43,348 nt of DNA, taken from NCBI GenBank assembly GCA_016783065.1, contig JADHXI010000007.1, forward strand, positions 1 to 43,348. Reading direction: 5' to 3'. The stretch comes from Desulfobacteraceae bacterium (lineage in GTDB: Bacteria > Desulfobacterota > DSM-4660 > Desulfatiglandales > Desulfatiglandaceae). The position numbers were made by a program, and so were the translations under genes. A model generated the notes under the pieces. It searched no databases. It was not told the origin of the DNA and saw only the letters and a program-made list of their open reading frames with translations. This document shows, piece after piece, positions 18,400-26,895 of the stretch; positions within the stretch are counted from its first letter, which is position 1, and each line of letters starts with the position of its first letter.

Positions 18400-20562
18400 C
18401 TACACCGGCTTCAATCCAGCTAATGATGCAATATAGCGTCCCTTTGAATGCCTATAATTATACCTGAAAATCGTATCAACCAGCCCAGTATGCAATTTAC
18501 CGAATGTTTGGGCATACAATTTACTCAACCAACGATAATATGTTTCCATGCTTTTCATATTTTGAGGAAAAAGGATACTGATTAATTCATCGATATGGTC
18601 ATCAGCATGGTCATCAAAGAAATTTGACAGATCCGGTTGTGGCCCCTTGAGTATTGGCCGATAACGCTGAACAAATACATAAGCCCCGGGAAGTGACCGT
18701 AAAAAGCGAAATCGCTTCAAATCATTTGCCAAAGTTGTGTTATAACCATACATGCAAATGAATTCGACATTATCGCTAGGGGCAAATCTTAGTTGTTCAT
18801 ATTTACGTCTAACCAGGTCTAACTTCTCTGTGTCATTAAGACTGAAATGATAAACTCGACGAGTAAACCTAACATTCGAGGACCGAATGCGCTTTAACAG
18901 ATTTGCTTTTTCCTTGTCAATCAGACGAATATCAAGTGTTTGGTTGAAATTAACCTCGATACCTCGTTTCACCATCTCTTCCAGAAAAAAATTGGCGTTG
19001 GGATGAGAAAGAATATTGTCATCCAGTAAAATCAGCCTTTCCAATCCATTTTGTAGCAATATACCCAGATCACTGACCTGTTTTACGCTACCTTCTTTAA
19101 CCGGTACTATACAAAAGGGGCATTCAAACGGACATCCCCGTGTGAGAAAACCGATTGCCCTGTCTTTAAGTTCAGGGTAGAGGCTGTAATCAGCCGGCAG
19201 TTTTTCTATCTTTTTAGGAAGACGGCGTTTGACATCGATACCTGAGCCCCCGACAATTAACCCGGTCCCATAATATTCACGCAGTTTCTTGACATGATAT
19301 TTTGTCTTGGAATGAGAGAAAATACAGCTTGCATAAACTTCTTGCACCCCTTTTATCCGATCGTCCCTTCGAGCAAGGATTACCCGCTTCCCCTTCATCT
19401 TGAAATGAGTGCTGAGCTTCATCAAAGCCAAATTGGGTAACCGGCTGTCTATATCAATAAGAAGAATATCTTTCGAACTCAGCCGGGGCGCGGGTTTTTG
19501 TTTCGGTCGGTTGATTATCCCAGGGAGCTTTAGACGCCGCCTTCGAACAGCATTGGGGAAGGTCAGGTCTGCATTTTGTGAAAGAGTGATTACGAACTGA
19601 ACATTGGGTAGCAGACGGTCCATAGCAGTAATCCAGCGTGGAAAAACTTTCGGGGTGCTAAATCGATCCGGTCGATCCAATAACATGACCCCTGGTTTAT
19701 GAAGGGGATTTGCTATGTGGGGGGACGCATCATAAACGTGACGAACCGTATCGATGATTGGAACCACAGCCCGTTTTTGCCAGGGAAAAAGATTTTCCCA
19801 CTCTTTTTCAAAATTTACTGTTCTTTCAAGCCATGGCTCGGTATTAATGGAAAGGTATTTCTTTAACAGAAGGGTGAGCAATTGGATAATCAATTTAGCA
19901 GGATAGCGGGACTTCAGAACCGCCTTATAATGAAGCCTAACCAGATAATCACAAGGATTAGTGACCTGTGCATTTGGGTTAAAGAGGGTGTGAAACCTAA
20001 CCATACGATGAAAAGGATCGCTAAAATCAAAGTTATCCTTATCATTAAAGTGGTTTAATTGAGGGCCATATCCAAGAAGAAAATAGTTTAAATTACCGTT
20101 TCCCATCCTAGGTTTCCAAATTTTCAGCTTTTCGGGAAGGTAACGGTAATCCTTTTTCTTTATGGTCTCAGCCTTTGCAGGAAGGATTATTTTAATTCCA
20201 TTCCCGGTAATTGCTGGCTGGTAGGGGTTTCTATCACCAGGCGCATGGCGGGCCAATATGAATTCGATTGCAAGCGGTTCAAAAGGATTGCGGAACAATT
20301 CCTCCAGCTTGCATGGGAGGTGGGAGACAAAATCAGTTCCCCCGCAGGCGACAGCCATAAGTCTAAGGAGTTCTTGGCCTTTTTTATCTGGGGGTAGCCG
20401 GGTCCATTTTCGAATCTTGTCGTGATCTTTATCAACGCAAAACTTCTCAGATCCATTAATCCTGGCATTTTTGTAAAATAGATTCAGGAGAAACATTCGT
20501 CTTTTCTTTTCTGGTTTGACATGGATCGTTTGATTTTTCAAGGAAACGCGATTATAATTCAA
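18400..20562 (-). CDS. Radical SAM protein (B12-binding-like middle) with N-terminal degenerate SMC/ABC-ATPase-like domain
   Basis: RGCPFECPFC radical SAM motif (CX3CX2C); DILLIDIDSRLPNLALMKLSTHFKMKGKRVIL...YYGTGLIVGGSGIDV like B12-binding-associated rSAM proteins; N-terminal WQKRAVVPIIDTVRHVYDASPHIANPLHKPGVMLLDRPDRFSTPKVFPRWITAMDRLLPNVQFVITLSQNAD aligns by eye to the signature/Walker B/D-loop region of AAA_15-type ATPases. Confidence 0.75.
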   Translation of the reverse strand: MNYNRVSLKNQTIHVKPEKKRRMFLLNLFYKNARINGSEKFCVDKDHDKIRKWTRLPPDKKGQELLRLMAVACGGTDFVSHLPCKLEELFRNPFEPLAIEFILARHAPGDRNPYQPAITGNGIKIILPAKAETIKKKDYRYLPEKLKIWKPRMGNGNLNYFLLGYGPQLNHFNDKDNFDFSDPFHRMVRFHTLFNPNAQVTNPCDYLVRLHYKAVLKSRYPAKLIIQLLTLLLKKYLSINTEPWLERTVNFEKEWENLFPWQKRAVVPIIDTVRHVYDASPHIANPLHKPGVMLLDRPDRFSTPKVFPRWITAMDRLLPNVQFVITLSQNADLTFPNAVRRRRLKLPGIINRPKQKPAPRLSSKDILLIDIDSRLPNLALMKLSTHFKMKGKRVILARRDDRIKGVQEVYASCIFSHSKTKYHVKKLREYYGTGLIVGGSGIDVKRRLPKKIEKLPADYSLYPELKDRAIGFLTRGCPFECPFCIVPVKEGSVKQVSDLGILLQNGLERLILLDDNILSHPNANFFLEEMVKRGIEVNFNQTLDIRLIDKEKANLLKRIRSSNVRFTRRVYHFSLNDTEKLDLVRRKYEQLRFAPSDNVEFICMYGYNTTLANDLKRFRFLRSLPGAYVFVQRYRPILKGPQPDLSNFFDDHADDHIDELISILFPQNMKSMETYYRWLSKLYAQTFGKLHTGLVDTIFRYNYRHSKGRYIASLAGLKPV

Positions 20563-20632
20563 CGTCTCGGAAATTCTACAACTTATTGAAATTATAGATA
20601 TTTAATGAGGCTTAGTAGTCTTGCCTCAGACA

Positions 20633-20666
20633 TGGAATAATGGAATGGTGGAATAATGGAATGATG
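20633..20666 (+). repeat. 8-bp-period tandem repeat, unit TGGAATNN
   Basis: TGGAATAA TGGAATGG TGGAATAA TGGAATGATG. Confidence 0.8.
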
Positions 20667-20769
20667 TAAATCCGTCTTTTACCGAATGGATTAGATCCGA
20701 ATTTCTCATTTCTTTCATGCTTCGTCAACTTGATTTTCCCAATAAACCATTCCTTCAATTCCCCAAAAT

Positions 20770-20808
20770 CCATTATTCCAGTGTTCCATCATTCCAACAT
20801 TCCAATTG
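20770..20808 (-). repeat. 8-bp-period tandem repeat, unit TGGAATNN, inverted relative to 20633-20666
   Basis: Reverse complement reads TGGAATGT TGGAATGA TGGAACAC TGGAATAA TGG. Confidence 0.8.
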
Positions 20809-21062
20809 GGGCGAAGCCCCTAAGTTCACCTTTTTGACTCGCATGTTTTTTTATTGTAGCCAAATAATATTTTCAATATTATTCGCCCTCAGGAGAAATG
20901 GTCAACCATTGGTGTCGAAAATGAAATCAGGGAGGGACGTTCGTGCAGAGCGTGCCTAAAATAGACTGCAAATGAAAGCGACCTTACAATATCTGCTATA
21001 CTGTTCAAGAAAATGTTTTTGGGTTCCTGTATGGTTATGAGGCTGATTTTCAGGGGCTTTTC

Positions 21063-21095
21063 AATCGCAAATCGCAAAACGGCAATCGCAAATCC
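21063..21095 (+). repeat. 7-bp-period tandem repeat, unit AATCGCA
   Basis: AATCGCA AATCGCA AAACGGC AATCGCA AATCC. Confidence 0.75.
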
Positions 21096-21139
21096 TATAT
21101 CTGTTATGTTGATCAAGGTTTTGGTAGGGAGAACCAGCC

Positions 21140-22027
21140 ATGAATGAAATTACTGAAATGCTCGGTATTCGCTACCCGGTGATTCAGGGTGCCATGAATC
21201 CGATTTCCAATCCAGAAATGGTCGCAGCAGTTTCCGAAGCCGGTGGTTTCGGCCTGCTGGCCACAGGTCTCAAGGAATTGGAAGCCGTCCGTCAGGAGAT
21301 AAAAGCCGTCCAGCGACTCACGGACAAACCATTCGGCATTAACATCCAGACGTGGACCCCTGCCGCATTGAAGTTGGCCAAAATTTCCGCCGAAATGGCA
21401 TTGTCGGCTGTTACTTTGTCGGCCGGCTCTCCTGTGGAGGTCTGTGACTATCTCAAGGACAAAGGCGTGAAATCCCTTGCTGTAGTTCCCAACGTTGCTA
21501 ACGCTGTCAAATCCGAAAATGCCGGCGTTGATGCCATCATCGCCGAAGGCACAGAGTCCGGTGGAGTCCAAGGGCGTAACGGCGTTTCGACCCTGGTTCT
21601 GGTACCGATGGTAGTCGATGCGGTCAACGTCCCCGTTTTGGCTGCGGGCGGAATTGGGGACGCCCGCGGATTTCGGGCGGCATTGGCTTTGGGCGCCAAA
21701 GGAGTGCAGATCGGAACTCGGTTTATTGCCTCCCAAGAGTGTATTGCCCACCCCAACGTGAAGACAATCTTGTGCCAGGCCAAAGAAACCGAAACTGTTC
21801 TTTTTGCTCAAAGCCAGAGGACCTTGTCTCGCATCCTGCGAACGCCGCTGGTGGAAAAACTTCTCGCAGCCCCGGACAGGTTCGACCGTAAAACTATTAT
21901 AGCCAACCAGGGTGAGGCCTGGTTCAACGGAAACCTCGACCTTGGGTTTGTCAGCTTCGGCCAGGTGGCAGGGCTGATAAAAGAAATCAAGTCGGTCAAA
22001 GCGATCATTGAGGAAATAGTAAGCTAA
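21140..22027 (+). CDS. Nitronate monooxygenase / FabK-like FMN enzyme
   Basis: LGIRYPVIQGAMNPISNPEMVAAVSEAGGFGLLATG; DAIIAEGTESGGVQGRNGVSTLVLVPMVVDAVNVPVLAAGGIGDARGFRAALALGAKGVQIGTRF. Confidence 0.92.
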   Translation: MNEITEMLGIRYPVIQGAMNPISNPEMVAAVSEAGGFGLLATGLKELEAVRQEIKAVQRLTDKPFGINIQTWTPAALKLAKISAEMALSAVTLSAGSPVEVCDYLKDKGVKSLAVVPNVANAVKSENAGVDAIIAEGTESGGVQGRNGVSTLVLVPMVVDAVNVPVLAAGGIGDARGFRAALALGAKGVQIGTRFIASQECIAHPNVKTILCQAKETETVLFAQSQRTLSRILRTPLVEKLLAAPDRFDRKTIIANQGEAWFNGNLDLGFVSFGQVAGLIKEIKSVKAIIEEIVS

Positions 22028-22221
22028 CAATCAAGAGCAGGTGAATTCAAGGGATATCTGATACCATATATGTTATGGTTCCTTTCTCCTTGACTCACAT
22101 TGGGAAGTTTTCTATAGCCCTTTCACGAAAATGGAGGTTCTGATGAACTCAACCAATAATCTTCTACATGCAACCATTGGGGGCTCGTGCCAGGAATCAG
22201 CGGCAAAGGAGGGACAGAATA

Positions 22222-24087
22222 ATGATCGGTGGCTATATGGGCAAAATACTCGAAGTGGATCTTTCAACGGGCAGGATTTCGGAAAATGAACTTCCAGCGG
22301 AGGAGACACTCCGCAAATACCTTGGCTGTTTTGGTCTGGGGCTGCACTGGCTCTACGACAGATGTCCGCCTGGAACATCTGCTCATGATCCGGAAAATCC
22401 CTTGATTTTCTTGACGGGCCCGCTCACAGCTTCGGACGCACCGGGAGCAACCAACCTGACCCTTGTTACCAAGAATCCTGACACCGAGTTTACGGCTGGC
22501 CGATCCCATACCCATGGCTTCTTTGGTCCCAATCTCAAGTTTGCCGGATACGATGGTTTGATCGTCACTGGAAAATCTGAAAGACCCGTATTCCTCTGGA
22601 TAAATGACGGCAAGACGGAAATCAGGGAGGCTGAAAAGATTTGGGGCCGGGACACCCATGAGACGGAAGACTTGGTCAAAAAAGAACTGGGGGAACCCAA
22701 AGCGAGTGTAGCGGCCATCGGACCGGCAGGTGAGAATCTGTGTGCCGGCGCACTCATCGAGAACGATTATAATCATTCCATGGCTCATGGGGGCTTGGGC
22801 GTGGTGATGGGATCAAAGAAACTGAAGGCCATCGCGGTGTACGGAAGCAAAGAAGTCCCGGTTGCCGACAAAGACCTGGCACGTGATATTGCCAAACAAT
22901 GGCGAAAGTCACTTGACTACGGGCCGGATTCCCCATGGTCTCGTCTGGGGCGCGGCGGTGTTCCAAAAGGAGATTATAAGGGGATAAAGTCTATCTATGG
23001 TCTTTGCGTCCGTAATATGCAGACGACCGTCCTGGATGGATATGGTGACAGATGGTCAAAGCAAAAAATAACCCCTAAGCCGTGTTATCGGTGTCCCACT
23101 GCCTGCAGCTATGACTTGGAAATCCTCGAAGGCCCCCGCAAAGGCTACGTAGCTTCCCTCTGTGGAGGCGGCGAAAATGTGGAGGGCGCGTCATCCATAC
23201 TCGGGATATCGGATCTCGGTGACGTATTCTATCTCACCGACCTTTTTGATCGGCTGGGTATAGAGGCAAGCACCGCAGGCTGTACGCTTGCTATGGCATT
23301 TGAAGCGTATCAGAAGGGTCTCATCACCAAGGAGGACACTGATGGGCTAGAGTTAAGGTGGGGGGACGCTGAAGTTGTCGAAAAGATGGTCAGGAAATAC
23401 GTGGCAAGAGACGGTTTTGGTGACATCCTGGCCCGTGGACCCAAGGCAGCTGCCGAAATTATCGGTGGGGAGGCCCCTGATTTTGCTGTTCATATCAAGG
23501 GGTCGGGCATGAACCTTCACGACTGGAGAAGAGGCTGGGGGGTGCTGCTGGGACAAGTTGTCGGCTATGGTTCAGGTTGGCCGGCCCCTGGTGCTGACCT
23601 CACCCGGCCGGACCCGGACTCCGGATATCCTGAAAGAACACCCGGACTGGAACCCAGAAGCAAACCCTTGGAGGTCAGAAAGACCGGGATAACCAAATTC
23701 GCCAACGACAGTACCGGTGTCTGTTGGTTTAGTACGTGGGGAAACCCCCAGGGGCTCGAATTTGCAACCACCATGATTTCAGCGGTTACAGGTTGGGATT
23801 TCAGCCGGGAAGAGCTTCTTGAGTTTGGAGAAAGAATGCTCAATCTTGAGCGCGCCTTTGCTATAAGACACGGGCTGACACCGGAAGATGACTACAATGT
23901 ATCCAAACGGCTCATTGAAGGGCAGAAGGATGGGCCATTTGCGGGGCGGCCTTTTGCTCCCTACCTGAAGGGCATGGTGAACGAATACTACCGACTTATG
24001 GGATGGGACGAAAAGACAGGCAAGCCCTGGCGGAACACTCTCAAGCGGGTGGGCCTTGAAGAGATAATCAAGGATATGTGGGGATAG
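22222..24087 (+). CDS. Aldehyde:ferredoxin oxidoreductase, paralog 2
   Basis: ATG at 22222 after AAAGGAGGG; GGYMGKILEVDLSTGRI; CYRCPTACSYD; high similarity by eye to the 9014-10918 paralog. Confidence 0.92.
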   Translation: MIGGYMGKILEVDLSTGRISENELPAEETLRKYLGCFGLGLHWLYDRCPPGTSAHDPENPLIFLTGPLTASDAPGATNLTLVTKNPDTEFTAGRSHTHGFFGPNLKFAGYDGLIVTGKSERPVFLWINDGKTEIREAEKIWGRDTHETEDLVKKELGEPKASVAAIGPAGENLCAGALIENDYNHSMAHGGLGVVMGSKKLKAIAVYGSKEVPVADKDLARDIAKQWRKSLDYGPDSPWSRLGRGGVPKGDYKGIKSIYGLCVRNMQTTVLDGYGDRWSKQKITPKPCYRCPTACSYDLEILEGPRKGYVASLCGGGENVEGASSILGISDLGDVFYLTDLFDRLGIEASTAGCTLAMAFEAYQKGLITKEDTDGLELRWGDAEVVEKMVRKYVARDGFGDILARGPKAAAEIIGGEAPDFAVHIKGSGMNLHDWRRGWGVLLGQVVGYGSGWPAPGADLTRPDPDSGYPERTPGLEPRSKPLEVRKTGITKFANDSTGVCWFSTWGNPQGLEFATTMISAVTGWDFSREELLEFGERMLNLERAFAIRHGLTPEDDYNVSKRLIEGQKDGPFAGRPFAPYLKGMVNEYYRLMGWDEKTGKPWRNTLKRVGLEEIIKDMWG

Positions 24088-24149
24088 CTGTTTCCAGGCG
24101 TGGGGGCGCAGAAGACAGACCCCTGTCCTTGACAGGATGACAGGATTGA

Positions 24150-24292
24150 CGTGATTCTAGTTCTATACTGACATCATCTTTAACGATGATATCGGCCACG
24201 AATTCTCCTACGACTTCATCCTCATAATAAACTGTAATAGGTTTCTGTGCTTCCGTATCAAAGCCCGCCCTGACCTCCGACTCCTCGAGAGC
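24150..24292 (-). pseudogene. GxxExxY-family protein fragment
   Basis: Minus frame reads ALEESEVRAGFDTEAQKPITVYYEDEVVGEFVADIIVKDDVSIELESRQ, resembling the GxxExxY core (Q-K-P-I-x-V-Y-Y...VGE..AD.iVed.v.iELK), with no start codon. Confidence 0.55.
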
Positions 24293-24336
24293 CTACACCT
24301 CAGAGAGTGCGACTCGACTGAAATACACTGTTGGCA

Positions 24337-24612
24337 CTTCAGTACGAAACTTCTCAAAAAGTCCGGGAGAACTAATAGAATTTTTGGAGTGGGGTTCGGG
24401 TGTTTCTTGAAGGCGCTCTCTCAAAGTGGATTTACTTCTCACTTTCGCAGTGGGTGATATTTGGGGTTTTCTCCCATGAGCCCTTATTGGCTTCTCCGTG
24501 CTTTCGGCAAAACCCCAAATATCAGCCACGCTACGACGACAGGTTTAGAGAGCGCCTGAGAGAAACAGCCGAACCTCACGGTGCCCGAACTTATTGAGAA
24601 CTTACTTCAATA
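24337..24612. mobile_element. MITE-like palindromic element, copy A, with flanking imperfect direct repeat
   Basis: Element ~24346-24603. Flanks CTTCAGTAC (left) and CTTCAATAC (right). Arms: GGTTCGGGTGTTTCTTGAAGGCGCTCTCTC / GGTTCGGCTGTTTCTCTCAGGCGCTCTCT (reverse complement of right); GATATTTGGGGTTTT / CAAAACCCCAAATATCAGCCA. Confidence 0.8.
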
Positions 24613-24713
24613 CTTCGGAAGGAGGTTTGGGCCAGGGTTTGGATATTTTTTTGATTAACTGGATCTTTATCAAGTCTATCCTGTTATCCTGTCAAATATC
24701 TTGCTCCAGTGAG

Positions 24714-26450
24714 CTACCCGTTTCGGGCGGCGTGACGGGCTGCGAGATAGCCGAAGGTCATGCCAAGGGCCAGTTGCGCGCCAGCGCCGGGATACTCGCC
24801 GCCAAAGGGCGAGTGCATGTCGTTCCCGCAGGCGTAAAGACCGGGAATCGGGTGACCCTCCTGATCGACCACCTGGCCGTCGGGGGTGGTCATCAATCCC
24901 AGACTAGTCCCGAGCGGGGTCGGGTGTACGACAACCGCGCAGAAAGGCGGAGTCTTGACCTGCCCAAGGCAGGGGTTGGGCCCGTGGAGAGGATCGCCGT
25001 TGGCGCGGTCGTAGCTGTTTTCGCCTTTGCCGAACTCGTGATCGGTTCCGCTGCGCGCGTTCCGGTTATTTGCCCGTATTGTCTCGGCCAAACCGTCGGG
25101 ATCGACGCCAATTGCGGCGGCCAGCCCCCCCAATGTATCGGCCGTCTCAAGATACCCGCGGTTGATAAAAGGGCGAAGGAACGGCGTACGGGGACGGATC
25201 ATGCCCAGCCCGTACTTCCACACGAAGCGCCGGTCGCAGACGAGCGGGGTGGGGATGCAGGGTACGCGTCCATGCGCGCGAAACATGGCGCGCGTAAATT
25301 CGTGGTAGGAGACCGCCTCGTTGACGAACCTGCGACCTTGGACGTTGACTGCGATCAACCCTGGTTTGGCGCGGTCCAACACGATGTGGGGATAAACCGC
25401 CAGTGAACCGTCGGCGTGCGTGGCGACCGAACTGGGGAACCAGAGCCCGTTGTCTTCTCCCAGGGGCCCGAGTGCGGCCCCCACCCGTTGCGCCAGGGCG
25501 ATGGTATCACCGGTGCACCCTTCAAACGCTGTGGTGTATTGGGGCGTGGGCTCCGGAAGGAAACGCCGCCGCCATTCGTGATTGGCGGGAAACCCGCCCC
25601 CGGCCAAAACGACACCCTGCCGGCCGGTAAACCGGTATTCGATTCCGTCTTGTTTTGCAGCCACCCCGCACACCCGTTCGTCCCGCGAGATCAAGCCGGT
25701 GACGGAGCACCCGAGGCGGACGGCGACGTTGCGGCCGAGCAGATTTTTGTAAAGCCGGGCCACGAGGGCGTTGCCCAACACCAGGCGGGTTCCGCGCCGG
25801 TGGCGAAGACGATCCCGGGCATAACGCGTCACCAACCGCACCCCCAGCGGCACTGCATCCCAGAATGCCCTGAATTTCAAGAGCCGGGCCACTTCCCCCC
25901 GGGTTACCATCATCCCGCCGAACAGCATCAGCTCAGGGAGGGGCCAGCCGATGTCATCGAAATGGCGGGCGAGGGTCCTGCCGTCGAAGGGCAGCGGTTC
26001 CAGGGGGCGCCAGCCTTGGGCTGCGCCCGGCAGTTCCTGCCGGTAGTCGGGTTGGCTGGGATACGGCCGAAAGTGGATGCCGGCGTGCCGTTCCAGGTAC
26101 TGCAACATTTCGGTGCCGGCCGTGATAAACGTTTCCCGCAGCACTCGCGGCGCCTTCTCGCCCACGAGCGCATCCAGATAACGGCCAACAGCATGCGCGT
26201 CGTCGGTGATGCCATGGCGACGCAGGTAGGAGTTATTCGGAATCCAAACCGTCCCGGACGAACGCGCGCTTGTCCCACCCACCCGGGGGCTTTTCTCGAT
26301 GAGCAGCGTCCGCTGACCCTCGATGGCCGCGACGAGCGCTGCCGTCAGCCCCCCAACCCCGCTGCCCAGCACAATGACGTCGTAGGTTTCTTCCCGGAGT
26401 CCGGCGGGTTGCCCCGGTTGCGCTGCAGTTTCGAGTGTGGTTTGCGTCAC
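24714..26450 (-). CDS. FAD-binding dehydrogenase (fumarate reductase/flavocytochrome c / 3-ketosteroid dehydrogenase-like)
   Basis: YDVIVLGSGVGGLTAALVAAIEGQRTLLIEKSPRVGGTSARSSGTVWIPNN; C-terminal GLYACGNDMHSPFGGEYPGAGAQLALGMTFGYLAARHA. Likely GTG start at 26450 (VTQTTLET) after GGAGACGAGCA. Confidence 0.88.
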   Translation of the reverse strand: MTQTTLETAAQPGQPAGLREETYDVIVLGSGVGGLTAALVAAIEGQRTLLIEKSPRVGGTSARSSGTVWIPNNSYLRRHGITDDAHAVGRYLDALVGEKAPRVLRETFITAGTEMLQYLERHAGIHFRPYPSQPDYRQELPGAAQGWRPLEPLPFDGRTLARHFDDIGWPLPELMLFGGMMVTRGEVARLLKFRAFWDAVPLGVRLVTRYARDRLRHRRGTRLVLGNALVARLYKNLLGRNVAVRLGCSVTGLISRDERVCGVAAKQDGIEYRFTGRQGVVLAGGGFPANHEWRRRFLPEPTPQYTTAFEGCTGDTIALAQRVGAALGPLGEDNGLWFPSSVATHADGSLAVYPHIVLDRAKPGLIAVNVQGRRFVNEAVSYHEFTRAMFRAHGRVPCIPTPLVCDRRFVWKYGLGMIRPRTPFLRPFINRGYLETADTLGGLAAAIGVDPDGLAETIRANNRNARSGTDHEFGKGENSYDRANGDPLHGPNPCLGQVKTPPFCAVVVHPTPLGTSLGLMTTPDGQVVDQEGHPIPGLYACGNDMHSPFGGEYPGAGAQLALGMTFGYLAARHAARNG

Positions 26451-26490
26451 TGCTCGTCTCCTTTCATGGACCGGGTTCCGACTCCAGGGG

Positions 26491-26868
26491 TCATTCGTCG
26501 TCCGGCGGCGTCGTAACGACGAAGAAGGTGAGATCTCCGCAACCGGTGTTGTGGACCGCGTGTTCCACGCCGGGCGGGATGAAAACAAAATCCCCGGGGC
26601 GAACGACCGCTTTTTTGGCGTCCAGTTCCATCAGCCCCTCTCCTTCGATCACGTGGTAAATTTGTTCTTGCACCTTGTGCCGGTGAGGTTCCACATGGGA
26701 CATGGGCTGGTAGGTCGAGATCCGGAAATCCACCAGCCGCGAACCCGCAGTTTCCGGCCTCACGAGCATCTTGGAGATCGCTCCAGGGGAATGCCCGGGC
26801 GGGTTTTCCCACAGCACTTCGGCCATGTTTCGCACCACTGCCTTTTTCTGGTTGGACGGACGTGTCAT
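26491..26868 (-). CDS. Cupin domain protein
   Basis: MSHVEPHRHKVQEQIYHVIEGEGLMELDAKKAVVRPGDFVFIPPGVEHAVHNTGCGDLTFFVV: both cupin motifs. Confidence 0.9.
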   Translation of the reverse strand: MTRPSNQKKAVVRNMAEVLWENPPGHSPGAISKMLVRPETAGSRLVDFRISTYQPMSHVEPHRHKVQEQIYHVIEGEGLMELDAKKAVVRPGDFVFIPPGVEHAVHNTGCGDLTFFVVTTPPDDE

Positions 26869-26895
26869 CTCAGTCTCCTCTCCTCTTTTTGATTG

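Noticed and set aside
20633-20808. Considered as a CRISPR array
   Set aside because: Repeat period is 8 bp with no spacers, and no cas genes; it is a short-period tandem repeat.
21113-22030. 305-aa minus-strand ORF
   Set aside because: Exact antisense of the well-supported nitronate monooxygenase (21140-22027); cysteine/serine-rich, no recognisable motif.
24293-24529. Small ORF MADIWGFAESTEKPIRAHGRKPQ..., also present at 36126-36314, considered as a conserved small protein
   Set aside because: Both copies lie inside the palindromic element; conservation is explained by the repeat and its hairpin, with no RBS support seen.
24594-25406. 270-aa plus-strand ORF
   Set aside because: Mostly antisense of the FAD-binding dehydrogenase; no domain signature.
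25416-26516. 366-aa plus-strand ORF
   Set aside because: Antisense to the FAD-binding dehydrogenase in GC-rich DNA; His/Pro/Gln-rich shadow ORF.
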